Below are positions 42,825 to 52,666 of a stretch of DNA of 64,000 nucleotides, one piece after another (positions within the stretch are counted from its first letter, which is position 1; every line of letters starts with the position of its first letter). This stretch comes from DATHTC01 sp963746805 (GTDB lineage: Bacteria; Actinomycetota; Thermoleophilia; Gaiellales; Gaiellaceae). The stretch lies in assembly GCA_963746805.1 (NCBI GenBank), contig CAVVCQ010000008.1:806001-870000 (forward strand), written 5' to 3'. Made by a program: the position numbers and the translations under genes. A model generated the notes under the pieces. That model did not search any database. It was not told where the DNA came from and saw nothing but the letters and a program-made list of their open reading frames with translations.

Positions 42825-44093
42825 ATGTCCCTGCGGAACCGAGAGCTCCTCAACCTCGCCGTCGTCGGCATGCTCACGGGCGTCGGCTTCGCGAGCGTCT
42901 ACATCGCGCGCCAGGCCGAGATCTCGACGGCGTCGCTCTCGTACGCCGCCTTCTTCGTCGCGCTCTACCTCGTCGCCCACTCGGTCGCGCGCTTCGCCGT
43001 CCCGCACGCCGACCCGTACCTGCTCCCGATCGCGGCGCTGCTCACGGCGATCGGGATCACCGAGATCTACCGCCTCGAGCCGACCGACGCCTTCCGCCAG
43101 GGGCTCTGGGTCGTCGTCGGGGTGGCCGCGTTCGCGGGGACGCTGCTGGCGCTGCGGCGCGACTACCGCGTGCTCGAGCAGTACAAGTACCTCTTCGGCC
43201 TCGGCGCGGTGGTCCTGCTGATCCTGCCGGCGCTGCCGGTGATCGGCCGCACCGTCAACGGCGCGCGGCTGTGGGTCGGGATCGGGCCGCTGCAGTTCCA
43301 GCCGGGCGAGTTCGCGAAGCTGTTCCTCATCGTCTTCCTCGCCGGCTACCTGCGCGAGAAGCGCGAGGTGCTCGCGGGCGGGCGGATCAAGGACTTCGGC
43401 CCGCTGCTCGTGATCTGGGGCGCGGCGATGGCGGTGCTCGTCCAGACGAACGACCTCGGCTCGGCGCTCCTCTACTTCGGGATCTTCCTCGGGATGCTCT
43501 ACGTCGCCACCGACCGGCCGCTCTACGCCGGCGCCGGGCTCGCGCTGTTCGTCGCCGGCGCGGCGGCCGCGTACCAGGTCGTGCCGCGCGTCGAGAGCCG
43601 GGTCTCGAACTGGATCGACCCGTGGGCCGACGCGCAGGGCGCCGGCTACCAGATCATCCAGTCGACGTACTCGATCGCGAGCGGCGGCTTCGTCGGCACG
43701 GGGCTCGGCCAGGGGACGTTCACCTCGCCGGGCGGCACGCAGCTCATCCCGGAGCTCAAGACGGACTTCATCTTCGCGGCGATCGCGCAGGAGCTCGGGC
43801 TCGTCGGCGCCGCCGCGCTGCTGCTGCTCTACATGGTGTTCGTCGTCCGCGGCTTCCGCACCGCGCTCCTCGCCTCCGACGGCTTCTCGAAGCTGCTCGC
43901 GGCGGGCCTCACCTTCGGCTTCGCGGTGCAGTCGTTCATCATCCTCGGCGGGATCCTGCGGCTGATGCCGCTGACCGGGATCACGCTCCCGTTCGTCTCG
44001 TACGGCGGCTCGAGCATCGTCGCCAACTTCGTCCTCCTCGCCGGGCTGCTGCTCGTCTCGAACCGCGCGAACGCGCTGAGGGCGCGCGCGTGA
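42825..44093 (+). CDS. ftsW: FtsW/RodA/SpoVE-family SEDS glycosyltransferase
   Basis: The ATG at 42825 (MSLRNRELLNLAVVG) is preferred over ATG 42759, which lies inside a repeat. The 422-residue product has about ten membrane helices and SEDS motifs: NGARLWVGIGPLQFQPGEFAKLF, the conserved Asp-containing TNDLGSALLYFGIF, and GLGQGTFTSPGGTQLIPELKTDFIFAAIAQELGLVG. SEDS proteins polymerise peptidoglycan glycan strands with a partner class-b PBP, here the coupled pbpA product. In mycobacteria the equivalent gene is rodA. Confidence 0.93.
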   Translation: MSLRNRELLNLAVVGMLTGVGFASVYIARQAEISTASLSYAAFFVALYLVAHSVARFAVPHADPYLLPIAALLTAIGITEIYRLEPTDAFRQGLWVVVGVAAFAGTLLALRRDYRVLEQYKYLFGLGAVVLLILPALPVIGRTVNGARLWVGIGPLQFQPGEFAKLFLIVFLAGYLREKREVLAGGRIKDFGPLLVIWGAAMAVLVQTNDLGSALLYFGIFLGMLYVATDRPLYAGAGLALFVAGAAAAYQVVPRVESRVSNWIDPWADAQGAGYQIIQSTYSIASGGFVGTGLGQGTFTSPGGTQLIPELKTDFIFAAIAQELGLVGAAALLLLYMVFVVRGFRTALLASDGFSKLLAAGLTFGFAVQSFIILGGILRLMPLTGITLPFVSYGGSSIVANFVLLAGLLLVSNRANALRARA

Positions 44094-45580
44094 ACCGCCA
44101 GATCACGCGGCTCGCGGTCGCCGGCGTCGTCCTCCTCTCGGCACTCATCGTGGCGACGACGTACTGGCAGGCCTGGGCGGCGCCCGGCCTCCAGGACCGG
44201 CAGGACAACGCAATCGAACGCGTTGCCCAGTTCCAGATCGACCGCGGCGAGATCGTGAACGAGCGCGGCCGCGTCCCGCTCGCGACGAACCGGGAGCGCT
44301 CGGTCGGAGGCAACACCTTCTACTTCCGCGAGTACCCGCAGGGCGGCCTCACCGCTCACGTCGTCGGCTACGCGACGCAGGCCCGCTCTCGCGCGGGTCT
44401 CGAGCGTTCGATGAACGCGTACCTGACCGCGTCGAACTCGAACCTCGCCACGGTCATCGACCGGACGCTCGACGACCTGACCGGCGGGACGATCCACGGG
44501 AACGACGTCCGCCTGACGCTGAACCTGCGCGGCCAGCGCGCCGCCATGGCCGCGCTGGGGAACCGCTGCGGCGCCGTCGTGGCGCTCGAGCCCAAGACGG
44601 GGCGAGTGCTCGTCCACGCGCAACGGCCGACGTACGACCCGAACCTCGTCGAGACGGACTTCGCGGCGGTGCAGCGGGCACCGGGGGCCGAGTGCCGCCC
44701 TGCAGCCCCGCTGCTCGTCCGTGCGACCGACGGCCTCTACGTGCCCGGCTCCACGTTCAAGGTCGTGACGGCCTCGGCGGCGATCGACAGCGGCCGCTAC
44801 TCGCTCCGCTCGACCTTCCAGGACCCGGGCTACTGCGAGGAGTACGGCAAGCGCGTCTTCAACTACTCCGACCAGGGGACGCCGTCCGGCTACGGCACCG
44901 TGAACCTCGGCCAGGCGATCCAGAACTCGATCAACTCCGTGTTCTGCAACATCGGCAAGGACCTCGGCGCCGGGACGCTGGTCGACTACGCGAAGCGGTT
45001 CGGCTTCTACGAACGGCCGCCGCTCGAGACCCCGGCGAACGAGCGGGCGCCGAGCGGGCTCTACCAGGACGGGAGGCTGTTCGATCCCCAGGACGACAAC
45101 CAGGTCGACCCCGGGCGCTTCGCATTCGGGCAGGAGCGGCTGTTGGTGACGCCGCTGCAGATGGCGATGGTCGCGGCGACGATCGCGAACGACGGCGCGC
45201 TGATGGAGCCGTACGTCGTGGACAAGATCGTCGGCCCCGGAGGCGCCACGATCCGCACGACGCGGCCGAAGAAGATCCGGCAGGTGGTGTCGCCGCGGAC
45301 GGCGAACGAGGTGACCGAGGGGATGCAGCTGGCGGTGCAGGCCGGCACCTCGACGGCGGCGCAGCTCCCCGACGTCGCGGTGGCGGGCAAGACGGGCACC
45401 GCCGAGTCGGGCCAGCAAGGGGTCAACACCGTCTCCTTCATCTGCTTCGCGCCGGCCGACGACCCACAGGTTGCGATCGCGGTCTTCGTCGAGCGGCAGC
45501 GCAGCACGGGAGGCCAGACGGCGGCGCCGATCGCGAGGCAAGTCCTGCAGGCCTTGCTCGGGTCGCCGTCGAATCCATAG
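44090..45580 (+). CDS. pbpA: Class B penicillin-binding protein
   Basis: The GTG at 44090 overlaps the ftsW stop; 496 residues. After a transmembrane helix (LAVAGVVLLSALIVATTYWQA) comes a short dimerisation domain and the transpeptidase domain with SxxK in PGSTFKVV, SxN in QNSINSVF and KTG in VAGKTGTAES. It cross-links peptidoglycan as the partner of the SEDS protein. The same reading frame is open far upstream into PP2C, so automated callers could report a false fusion. Confidence 0.94.
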   Translation: MNRQITRLAVAGVVLLSALIVATTYWQAWAAPGLQDRQDNAIERVAQFQIDRGEIVNERGRVPLATNRERSVGGNTFYFREYPQGGLTAHVVGYATQARSRAGLERSMNAYLTASNSNLATVIDRTLDDLTGGTIHGNDVRLTLNLRGQRAAMAALGNRCGAVVALEPKTGRVLVHAQRPTYDPNLVETDFAAVQRAPGAECRPAAPLLVRATDGLYVPGSTFKVVTASAAIDSGRYSLRSTFQDPGYCEEYGKRVFNYSDQGTPSGYGTVNLGQAIQNSINSVFCNIGKDLGAGTLVDYAKRFGFYERPPLETPANERAPSGLYQDGRLFDPQDDNQVDPGRFAFGQERLLVTPLQMAMVAATIANDGALMEPYVVDKIVGPGGATIRTTRPKKIRQVVSPRTANEVTEGMQLAVQAGTSTAAQLPDVAVAGKTGTAESGQQGVNTVSFICFAPADDPQVAIAVFVERQRSTGGQTAAPIARQVLQALLGSPSNP

Positions 45581-45600
45581 ATCCCTACCCTTTGGGGCGC

Positions 45601-47523
45601 ATGGCGACCACCGACACCCTGATCGACTCGCTCTTCGACGGGCGCTACCGGATCCTGAAGCGGATCGGGAGCGGCGGGATGGCCGACGTCTACCTCGCCG
45701 AGGACGAGGTGCTCGGGCGGCGCGTCGCGATCAAGATCCTCAACGAGCGCCACGCGGGCGACGACCAGTTCGTCAAGCGCTTCCACCGCGAGGCGCAGAG
45801 CGCGGCCTCGCTGTCGCACCCGAACGTCGTCGCGATCTACGACCGCGGCGAGGCGCAGGGGACGTCCTACATCGCCATGGAGCTCCTCGACGGGCGCAAC
45901 CTGAAGGAGCTGATCGTCGCGCGCGGCCCGGCGCCGCCGAAGGTCGTGGTCGAGTACGCGCGCCAGATCCTCGCGGCGCTCGCGTACTCGCACCGGCACG
46001 GGATCGTGCACCGCGACATCAAGCCGCACAACGTCGTCGTCGACGGCGACAACCGCGTGAAGGTGACCGACTTCGGGATCGCACGGAGCGGCACCTCGCA
46101 GATGACCGAGGCCGGCTCGATCGTGGGCACGGCGCAGTACCTCTCGCCCGAGCAGGCGCGCGGCGAGGCCGTCGATCCGCGCTCCGACCTCTACTCGCTC
46201 GGCATCGTCATGTACGAGCTGCTGACCGGAGCGGCGCCGTTCACCGGCGACTCGCCGGTCGAGATCGCGATGAAGCACATCTCGTCGACCCCGCCGCCGC
46301 CGTCGGAGGTACGCGAGGGCGTCCCGCGGGAGCTCGACCTCGTCGTCATGCGCGCGCTCGCCAAGGACCCGGACGACCGCTACGCGGACGCCGCGGAGAT
46401 GGACGCCGACCTCGAGCGGATCCAGCGCGGGCTCGGCGTGAGCGACCGGACGACCGAGGCGGCGACGGCGGTGATCGCGGCGCCGAGCACGATGCCGACG
46501 ATGATCTCGAGCGCGCCGACGCGGGTGCAGGGCGCCGCTGGCGCGCCGCCGGTCTACTACGACTACGACGAGGAGCCGCGGCGGCGGCCGATCTGGCCCT
46601 GGCTGCTGCCGATCCTGCTCCTGCTCGCGACCGTCGTCGTCGGCTTCCTCGTCTATCAGCAGATCCAGGACCAGCTCCAGGACTCCGAGCCGGTCTCCGT
46701 GCCGAACGTCGAGGGCCTGCGCGAGGCGCTCGCGGTCGAGCAGCTCGAGTCGCGGGACATCCAGTACGAGACCGAGCGCGGGCCGAGCACGGAGCAGCCG
46801 AACGGCTTCGTCTACGACCAGAACCCGGAGGGCGGGAAGCGCATCTCGCCGGAGACGGATGTGGTCACGCTGTTCGTCTCGACCGGGCCGCCGACGACCG
46901 AGGTGCCCGACGTGCGCGGACGCTCGCGCGACGACGCGGTCGGGGCGCTGACCGCCGCGAAGCTGAAGCCGGACGTCCACGAGGTCAACTCGAACGAGCC
47001 GCAGAACACGGTGATCGCGCAGGACCCGAAGCCGGGCGACGTCGTCGAGGAGGGGACGACGGTCAGGATCAACGTCTCCGCCGGTCCGAAGCCGATCGGC
47101 GTCCCGTCCGTGCTCGGGCAGCCGTACGAGTCGGCGCTCGCCCAGCTCCAGGGAGCCGGCTTCGCCGTGGCGCGGCGCGACGCGGACTCGAACCAGCCCG
47201 CCGGGACGGTCATCGACCAGTCGCCCGCAGGCGGTGAGACGGCGCCGAGAGGCGCGACGATCACGCTGACGGTCTCGCGGGGCCCGCAGACGGTGGCGGT
47301 GCCCGACGTGACGTCGCTCGACCGCGACACGGCCGTGGCCACGCTTCAGGACTCCGGCTTCGAGGCGAACGTCGCGCAGGAGGACACGGAGGATCCGTCC
47401 CTCGACGGCGTCGTCCTCTCGCAGGACCCGGCCGGGGGCGCGCAGGCCGAGCCCGGCTCGCCGGTGACGATCGTGGTCGGCCGGTTCGCGCCGGCGCCGC
47501 TGGAGACGACCCCGGCCGAGTGA
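45601..47523 (+). CDS. pknB: PknB-like receptor kinase with four PASTA domains
   Basis: 640 residues. Kinase domain at about 15-275 (GSGGMADVYLAED, VAIKIL, HRDIKPHNVVV, TDFGIAR, YLSPEQARGE), then a Thr-rich juxtamembrane segment, a transmembrane helix near 325-350 (PWLLPILLLLATVVVGFLVY), and four PASTA repeats (starting VSVPNVEGLREALAV, TEVPDVRGRSRDDAV, IGVPSVLGQPYESAL, VAVPDVTSLDRDTAV). PASTA domains bind muropeptides or lipid II, and PknB couples wall status to growth. It follows pbpA by 20 bases and overlaps ddl. Confidence 0.97.
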   Translation: MATTDTLIDSLFDGRYRILKRIGSGGMADVYLAEDEVLGRRVAIKILNERHAGDDQFVKRFHREAQSAASLSHPNVVAIYDRGEAQGTSYIAMELLDGRNLKELIVARGPAPPKVVVEYARQILAALAYSHRHGIVHRDIKPHNVVVDGDNRVKVTDFGIARSGTSQMTEAGSIVGTAQYLSPEQARGEAVDPRSDLYSLGIVMYELLTGAAPFTGDSPVEIAMKHISSTPPPPSEVREGVPRELDLVVMRALAKDPDDRYADAAEMDADLERIQRGLGVSDRTTEAATAVIAAPSTMPTMISSAPTRVQGAAGAPPVYYDYDEEPRRRPIWPWLLPILLLLATVVVGFLVYQQIQDQLQDSEPVSVPNVEGLREALAVEQLESRDIQYETERGPSTEQPNGFVYDQNPEGGKRISPETDVVTLFVSTGPPTTEVPDVRGRSRDDAVGALTAAKLKPDVHEVNSNEPQNTVIAQDPKPGDVVEEGTTVRINVSAGPKPIGVPSVLGQPYESALAQLQGAGFAVARRDADSNQPAGTVIDQSPAGGETAPRGATITLTVSRGPQTVAVPDVTSLDRDTAVATLQDSGFEANVAQEDTEDPSLDGVVLSQDPAGGAQAEPGSPVTIVVGRFAPAPLETTPAE

Positions 47524-48560
47524 GCCGGCCCGGCAAGGTGCGAGTCGCCGTGCTCATGGGCGGCCGCTCCAGCGAGCACGAGATCTCCGTCGCCTCGGCG
47601 CGCTCGGTGCTGGCGGAGCTCGACCCCGAGCGCTACGAGGCGGTCACGGTCGAGATCGGCCGTGACGGCTCCTGGGCGCTCGGGGCGGGGCAGGCGCCGC
47701 TGGAGCTCCCGGCGGGCGGCGGGCCGGCCGAGACGCTGCCCGTGCCGGCTGCCGGAGCGCCGGTGGCCGAGACGCTCGCGCACGTCGACGTCGTCCTGCC
47801 CGTGCTCCACGGGCCGTTCGGCGAGGACGGGACCGTCCAGGGGCTGTTGGAGCTCGCGGGCGTCCCCTACGTCGGGGCCGGCGTGGCCGCGTCCGCGCTG
47901 TGCATGGACAAGGACCTCTTCAAGGCCGTGCTCCGCGACCGCGGCATCGCCGTCGCGCGCCACCATGCGATCCGACTCGGGGACGAGGTCACGAACCCGT
48001 TCGACTACCCGGTGTTCGTGAAGCCGGCGCGGCTGGGGTCGTCGGTCGGGATCTCGAAGGTGCACGACGCATCCGAGCTCGGGCCGGCCGTGGAGCTCGC
48101 GCGCCGGCACGACGAGAAGGTGCTCGTGGAGGAGTTCGTCGCGGGCATCGAGGTCGAGTGCGGCGTCCTCGGCAACCAACGGCCGGCGCCGATCGCGTCG
48201 GTCGTGGGCGAGATCGTCCCGCACGCGGAGTGGTACGACTACGCGGCCAAGTACGACGAGGGCGGCTCGGACATCATCGTCCCGGCTCGCATCCCGGACG
48301 AGGTCGCGGCGCGCGTGCAGGAGGTCGCGGTGGAGGCGTTCGTCGCGACCGAGTGCGAGGGGATGGCGCGGGTCGACTTCTTCGTCCGCGAGGGCGGCGA
48401 GGTGGTCGTCAACGAGCTCAACACGATCCCGGGCTTCACCTCGACGAGCGTCTACGCAAAGCTGTTCGCGGCCTCGGGGATCCCGTACGGCGAACTGCTC
48501 GACCGGCTCGTGGAGCTCGCGCTGGAGCGCCACGAGCGCCGGCGCAGCCTCGAGTACTAG
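47520..48560 (+). CDS. ddl: D-alanine--D-alanine ligase
   Basis: The 346-residue ATP-grasp enzyme has VLMGGRSSEHEISVASA, LPVLHGPFGEDGTVQG, VFVKPARLGSSVGISKV and ARVDFFVREGGEVVVNELNTIPGFT, with the expected metal and substrate residues. It makes the D-Ala-D-Ala dipeptide for peptidoglycan. Its start overlaps the pknB stop (GTGA), which links wall precursor supply to the kinase operon. Its stop shares CTAG with the opposing kinase gene. Confidence 0.96.
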   Translation: MSRPGKVRVAVLMGGRSSEHEISVASARSVLAELDPERYEAVTVEIGRDGSWALGAGQAPLELPAGGGPAETLPVPAAGAPVAETLAHVDVVLPVLHGPFGEDGTVQGLLELAGVPYVGAGVAASALCMDKDLFKAVLRDRGIAVARHHAIRLGDEVTNPFDYPVFVKPARLGSSVGISKVHDASELGPAVELARRHDEKVLVEEFVAGIEVECGVLGNQRPAPIASVVGEIVPHAEWYDYAAKYDEGGSDIIVPARIPDEVAARVQEVAVEAFVATECEGMARVDFFVREGGEVVVNELNTIPGFTSTSVYAKLFAASGIPYGELLDRLVELALERHERRRSLEY

Positions 48561-49984
48561 GCGCTCGCCGAGATCTCCTCGACCCGGGCCCGGCCCGACG
48601 GAAGCTCCGTGATCCACAGCACCACGTAGCGGCCCGCGTCGTCGCCCAGCGGGAACGCGGTCTCGCCGCCGACCGTCTGCGCCGGAGACACGACGTCATC
48701 GAACGGGCCCTCGGCCGAGTCCCCCGAGCGGATCTCTGCGGTGAACCCAGGCGTCGTGGAGCGGACGACGAGCTGCTCCGGGGACGAGTCTCCCGTGTCG
48801 AGCACGAGGCCGACGCCCGGCTTCGTCTGCGAGAACGACTGGTAGCTCTCCGTCGTCCAGTACGTCGAAGTGTCGCCGTCCGTCGCCCGACCGACTGCCT
48901 CGGGATGCTCCTGACCGTCGCCGTCCGGGTCGTAGGAGGCGACCGCCGAGACCGCAGCGGGCGTCCCGCCGCCGGCGCCCGCGCCTGCTCCGCCGTCCTC
49001 GTCCGCGCCGTCCGGGTCCCGCCCCGCGATCGCCCACACGGCCACGACGGCTACGACCGCCAGCGCGACGAGGAGCACGACGAGCGGCCACGCCCGCCGC
49101 CGGCGACGCGCGGCGCGCCTGCGCGCCGGCGGGACGACCATCGTCCGAGCCTCGGGCGCCTCGTCGTCGACCAGGCACGCCCGCAGCACCGTCACCATCG
49201 TCGCCATCGACGGGAACCGCTCGTCGGGATCCTTCGCCAGGGCGCGGTCGACGAGCTGCGCGACGCGGGACGGGACGTCGGGCCGGAGCTCGAGCACCGA
49301 CGGCGGCTCCTCGTGCACGTGCCGCAGCGCCACGGCCACGAAGCTCTCGCCGGGGAACGGCACGTCCCCGGTCAGGAGCTCGAAGAGGACGACGCCGAGG
49401 GAGTAGATGTCCGTCCGCTCGTCCACCGCGCGCCCGCTGGCCTGCTCCGGCGCGATGTAGTTCGAGGTCCCGATCACCGTCCCCGTCTGCGTCATCCCGT
49501 GGTCGACGTCCAGCGAGCGGGCGATGCCGAAGTCGGTGACCTTCGCCCGGCCGTCGCCGTTGAGGAGGACGTTCTGCGGCTTCACGTCACGGTGCACGAC
49601 GCCGTGGTCGTGCGCGCACGCGAGCCCCTCGCCGACCTGGATCGCCAACTCGAGCGCACGCCGCACCGGCAGCGGCCCTTCCCGGGCGACGAGCTCCTTG
49701 AGGTTCTCGCCGTCGACGTACTCGAACACGATGTACTGGCGACCGCCGTCCTCGCCGCGGTCGATCACCGTGACGATGTTCGGGTGCGAGAGCCGGGCGA
49801 CCGCGCGGGCCTCGCGGCGGAAGCGCTCGATCGACTCCGCGTCGGCCCCGTGGTACTCGTGCAGGAGCTTCAGCGCCACGTGTCGCTCCAGCAGCGTGTC
49901 GCGCGCCCGGTAGACCGACGACATCCCTCCGCTGCCCGCGAGCTCCTCGAGCTCGTAGCGGCCCGCGATCAGCTCCCCGACCAT
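48557..49984 (-). CDS. Receptor serine/threonine kinase with discoidin-like exterior domain
   Basis: 475 residues: kinase domain at about 10-265 (GSGGMSSVYRARD, VALKLL, HRDVKPQNVLL, TDFGIARS, YIAPEQASGR), a very basic juxtamembrane strip, a transmembrane helix near 310-332 (WPLVVLLVALAVVAVVAVWA), a Gly/Ala linker, and an exterior domain with ASYDPDGDGQEHPEAVGRATDGDTSTYW, a start typical of F5/8-type C (discoidin-like) carbohydrate-binding folds. It may sense envelope polysaccharide rather than muropeptide. It faces ddl tail to tail. Confidence 0.88.
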   Translation of the reverse strand: MVGELIAGRYELEELAGSGGMSSVYRARDTLLERHVALKLLHEYHGADAESIERFRREARAVARLSHPNIVTVIDRGEDGGRQYIVFEYVDGENLKELVAREGPLPVRRALELAIQVGEGLACAHDHGVVHRDVKPQNVLLNGDGRAKVTDFGIARSLDVDHGMTQTGTVIGTSNYIAPEQASGRAVDERTDIYSLGVVLFELLTGDVPFPGESFVAVALRHVHEEPPSVLELRPDVPSRVAQLVDRALAKDPDERFPSMATMVTVLRACLVDDEAPEARTMVVPPARRRAARRRRRAWPLVVLLVALAVVAVVAVWAIAGRDPDGADEDGGAGAGAGGGTPAAVSAVASYDPDGDGQEHPEAVGRATDGDTSTYWTTESYQSFSQTKPGVGLVLDTGDSSPEQLVVRSTTPGFTAEIRSGDSAEGPFDDVVSPAQTVGGETAFPLGDDAGRYVVLWITELPSGRARVEEISASA

Positions 49985-50025
49985 CGCCTCCAGTCTGCCC
50001 GACGCACGGGGACGCCAATCAGGAG

Positions 50026-50060
50026 AGGGCCGGGCGGGAACGTGTCCCGCCCGGCCCTCG
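50026..50060 (-). terminator. 15-bp perfect hairpin downstream of the M6 protease
   Basis: Perfect arms (50026-50040 and 50046-50060, loop ACGTG) lie 21 bases after the protease stop and 42 bases before the next gene on the same strand. The minus-strand sequence after it is only weakly T-rich (CTCTCCTGATT), so termination efficiency is uncertain. Confidence 0.6.
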
Positions 50061-50080
50061 ATGCTGCGATGCGACGTGCG

Positions 50081-52529
50081 CTACTTCGCGCCGCGCACCT
50101 GGACGACCATCTTGTCGGCGTCCATGTCGTTCACGCGGATCTGCACGCCCGCGTTCGGCACCTTGACGCTGTACCAGCTGGGCTGGTACCGGCCGACGTG
50201 AGGCGTGCCGTGCCCGTCGTTGTCGAACCAGTAGGTCAGCGCGTCGTCGAAGATCCGGTTCGCGGGCTGCGACGGGATCGTCGTCGGCTGACTGTTCTTG
50301 TGCACCGTGATCGACGTCGTCGGGTTGATCCCGAACGTCGAGTCGTACGACAGGATCCGGTTCCGCAGGAGGTGCCCGTCGTACGCGTGATGGAACGACG
50401 GATGCGCATCCACGGGGAGGAGCTCGCCCGCGCCGGGGTGGTCACCCACGTTGTTGTCGTTGAACGACGAGTTCCAGTAGTTGATCAGCAGGCCCTGCTC
50501 GTACGGGTGCGTCTCCACCCAGTCGGGCCGGCTGTCGAGGAACCCGAAGTTGTACGCCGTCGCCAGGCTCGTGTCGTACCCGGAGTACGTCTTGTACTCG
50601 GCCACGTACGCGCTGACGTGCGTCGTCGTGAACGTGCCGTTGATGCGCACGAACCCGACTGCGTCCCAACCCGTCGGCTCGGTCTCGGAGCCGCCGTCGA
50701 CGAGGGTCCCGCCGATGCGCGACGTTGTCGATCGAGAACCCGGGCAGGGCGACCGCGCCGTCCGTCTGGTACCGAACGCGGATGTGCGTCGTCCCGGCCG
50801 GAAGCGTGCCGCTGATCGGCACCCAGTTCCCGTTCGTCGTGCCTGAGATACCGCCGCCCGTGACGTTGAAGCCGCTCTGGTCGGTGGCCGGGTCACGCGA
50901 GACGTTGAGGATCACCGGCGTGTAGGTCGAGCCGCCGTTCGTCGAGGCCTCGATGAACGCGTAGTCCCAGTCGAGCTCGGTGTTCCAGCGGCCGATCGCG
51001 GTGATCGACTGACCGCCGGCACCCGGCGTGGCCCGCGACATGAAGTTGTTCAGGTCGTCGCCCTGCTGGCTCCACCAGAACCACGTGCCCCCGTCCGCCG
51101 CGGGCGGGCCCACGGGGTGATCGACCTTCACGTCCGGCGTCATCACGAACAGGGCCTTGGACTCCTTGCCCTTCGGCGCCTTGCCGTTGCCGGCCGGGCT
51201 GAGCTGGAACGTGCCCTTGCCGCCGGCCAGGATCGCGTTGTACTGCGTCCCGCCCTCGCAGGTCTCGCAGCCGAGCCAGCCCATCTGGAACTTCTCCCAG
51301 GCGCCCATGTCGACCGGGTGGTCGCCGATCCCGTTCGGGCCGCCGTCGCCGATGTTCGCGCCCGAGGACATGATCGTCCAGAACGCGGTGTTGTTCTCGG
51401 CGCCGCCGGTGTTCCCGGACGTGTCGTAGAGATCCGGCAGGCCGAGGTCGTGCGCGTACTCGTGTGCGAACACGCCGAGGCCGCCGTTCTCCGGCTGGAT
51501 CGTGTAGTCGCCGACCCAGACGTTGGTGGCGTTGTTCGGGTGCACGACCACGCCGCCTGCAGACGCAAGCGACTGCGAGTTCGTCCCGGCGTTGAAGCCG
51601 ATGAGGCCGCCGGGGCCGACCGCGAAGCCGGCCTGGGACCGGTGCGACCAGATCGCGTCCGTGCCCTGATGCGGGTCGCTGGCGGCCTGGTCGCCGCCGG
51701 CGTGGACGATCTGGAAGTGGTCGATGAACTGGTCCGGCTCGCGGAAGTTGCCGTCGCCGTCGACGTCGTAGCGGTCCTCCACGTCGAACGTGCGGAGGTA
51801 CGCCGTGACCTCGGCCAGCGTCTTGCCGGAGGCGAGCTGCCCCTGGACCCAGTACGACATCGAGTCGCGGATCAGGTAGACGATGTTCGAGCAGATGATC
51901 CCGCCGCACGGATCACGACCGTACTTCGCCTCGTTGAACGGCACCTTCACCCAGCCGTGGACGGCGCCGGTGATCGAGTACCGGCCGGACGACTGGCGCT
52001 CGTAGTACGCCTTCATCCGGTTGAAGTACATGTTCTCGTAGTGCGCGGCGTTGTAGTCCGCCTGCCACAGCGTCGAGTTGTCGACCGCGCGGTTCGGCGG
52101 GCTGATCTCGTTGTGGAGCGGGCCGTTGAGCCGCTGCACGCTGGCGTCGGGCGGGAAGCACGACACGCCCACGGTGCCGGGAGCACAGCTGGCAGCCGAG
52201 TCCGGGAACTGCGGATGCCGCGTGTTCCCGAACTCCACGATGACCGTGAAGATCTTGTCCGTGCCCGTCCGCTGCAACAGGGCGTGCTGGCCGATTTCGA
52301 CCTCGAAGGTCTTGCCCTTGGCCTTGCCCTGGAGCTTCGCCTTCAGCGCCTTCTGCGTCAGCTCGTACTGCTGCCGCGCGTGTGCGCCCAGCAGGTTGTC
52401 GTTGTAGCTCTTGTACTGCTTGCCGCCCGGGCGATCCGCACCACGCTGGTCCGGAGCGCCGGCGGCGCCTGTCGCGAGCGCACCGACCAGCAGCAGCGCA
52501 GCGGCAAGCGCAAACCACGCTTTCCTCAT
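50081..52529 (-). CDS. Secreted M6-family (immune inhibitor A-like) metalloprotease, frameshifted
   Basis: The protein begins with a signal peptide (MRKAWFALAAALLLVGALA). A propeptide is followed by a zinc protease domain with GVFAHEYAHDLGLPDLYD (HExxH-x2-G-x2-D), and then M6 features such as DGGTWFWWSQQGDDLNNF and GFSIDNV. At about 50715-50722 one extra base shifts the frame. Removing it joins FSIDNV to IGGTLVDGGSETEPTGW and a C-terminal region of about 205 residues (VSAYVAEYKTYSGYDTSL ... YQPSWYSVKVPNAGVQ) ending at 50081. Total length is about 815 residues. It is an exported protein-degrading enzyme. Confidence 0.88.
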
Positions 52530-52610
52530 CTGGATGACCTCTCCCCTTGGTGGTCGAAAGCGGCTCCCCTCGAGCCGCGGCCGGGGAGGTTACTAACGAA
52601 GGTAATCGAC

Positions 52611-52662
52611 CGTCAATATCCGACCCGCAACCTCTACCATATTGTCAGGTCGATATTTGACG
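52611..52662. promoter_or_regulatory. Imperfect inverted repeat in the AT-rich gap upstream of the protease
   Basis: Arms CGTCAATATCCGAC (52611-52624) and GTCGATATTTGACG (52649-52662) are near-complementary with a one-base offset, 24 bases apart, in a locally AT-rich stretch between gabT and the protease start. On the minus strand TTGACG could serve as a -35 box for the protease. A repressor operator or promoter is plausible. Confidence 0.4.
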
Positions 52663-52666
52663 CTAT

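Noticed and set aside
41693..45580. A natural PP2C-FtsW-PbpA fusion protein
   Set aside because: The middle third is out of frame with the clearly conserved ftsW gene, and pbpA has its own GTG coupled to the ftsW stop.
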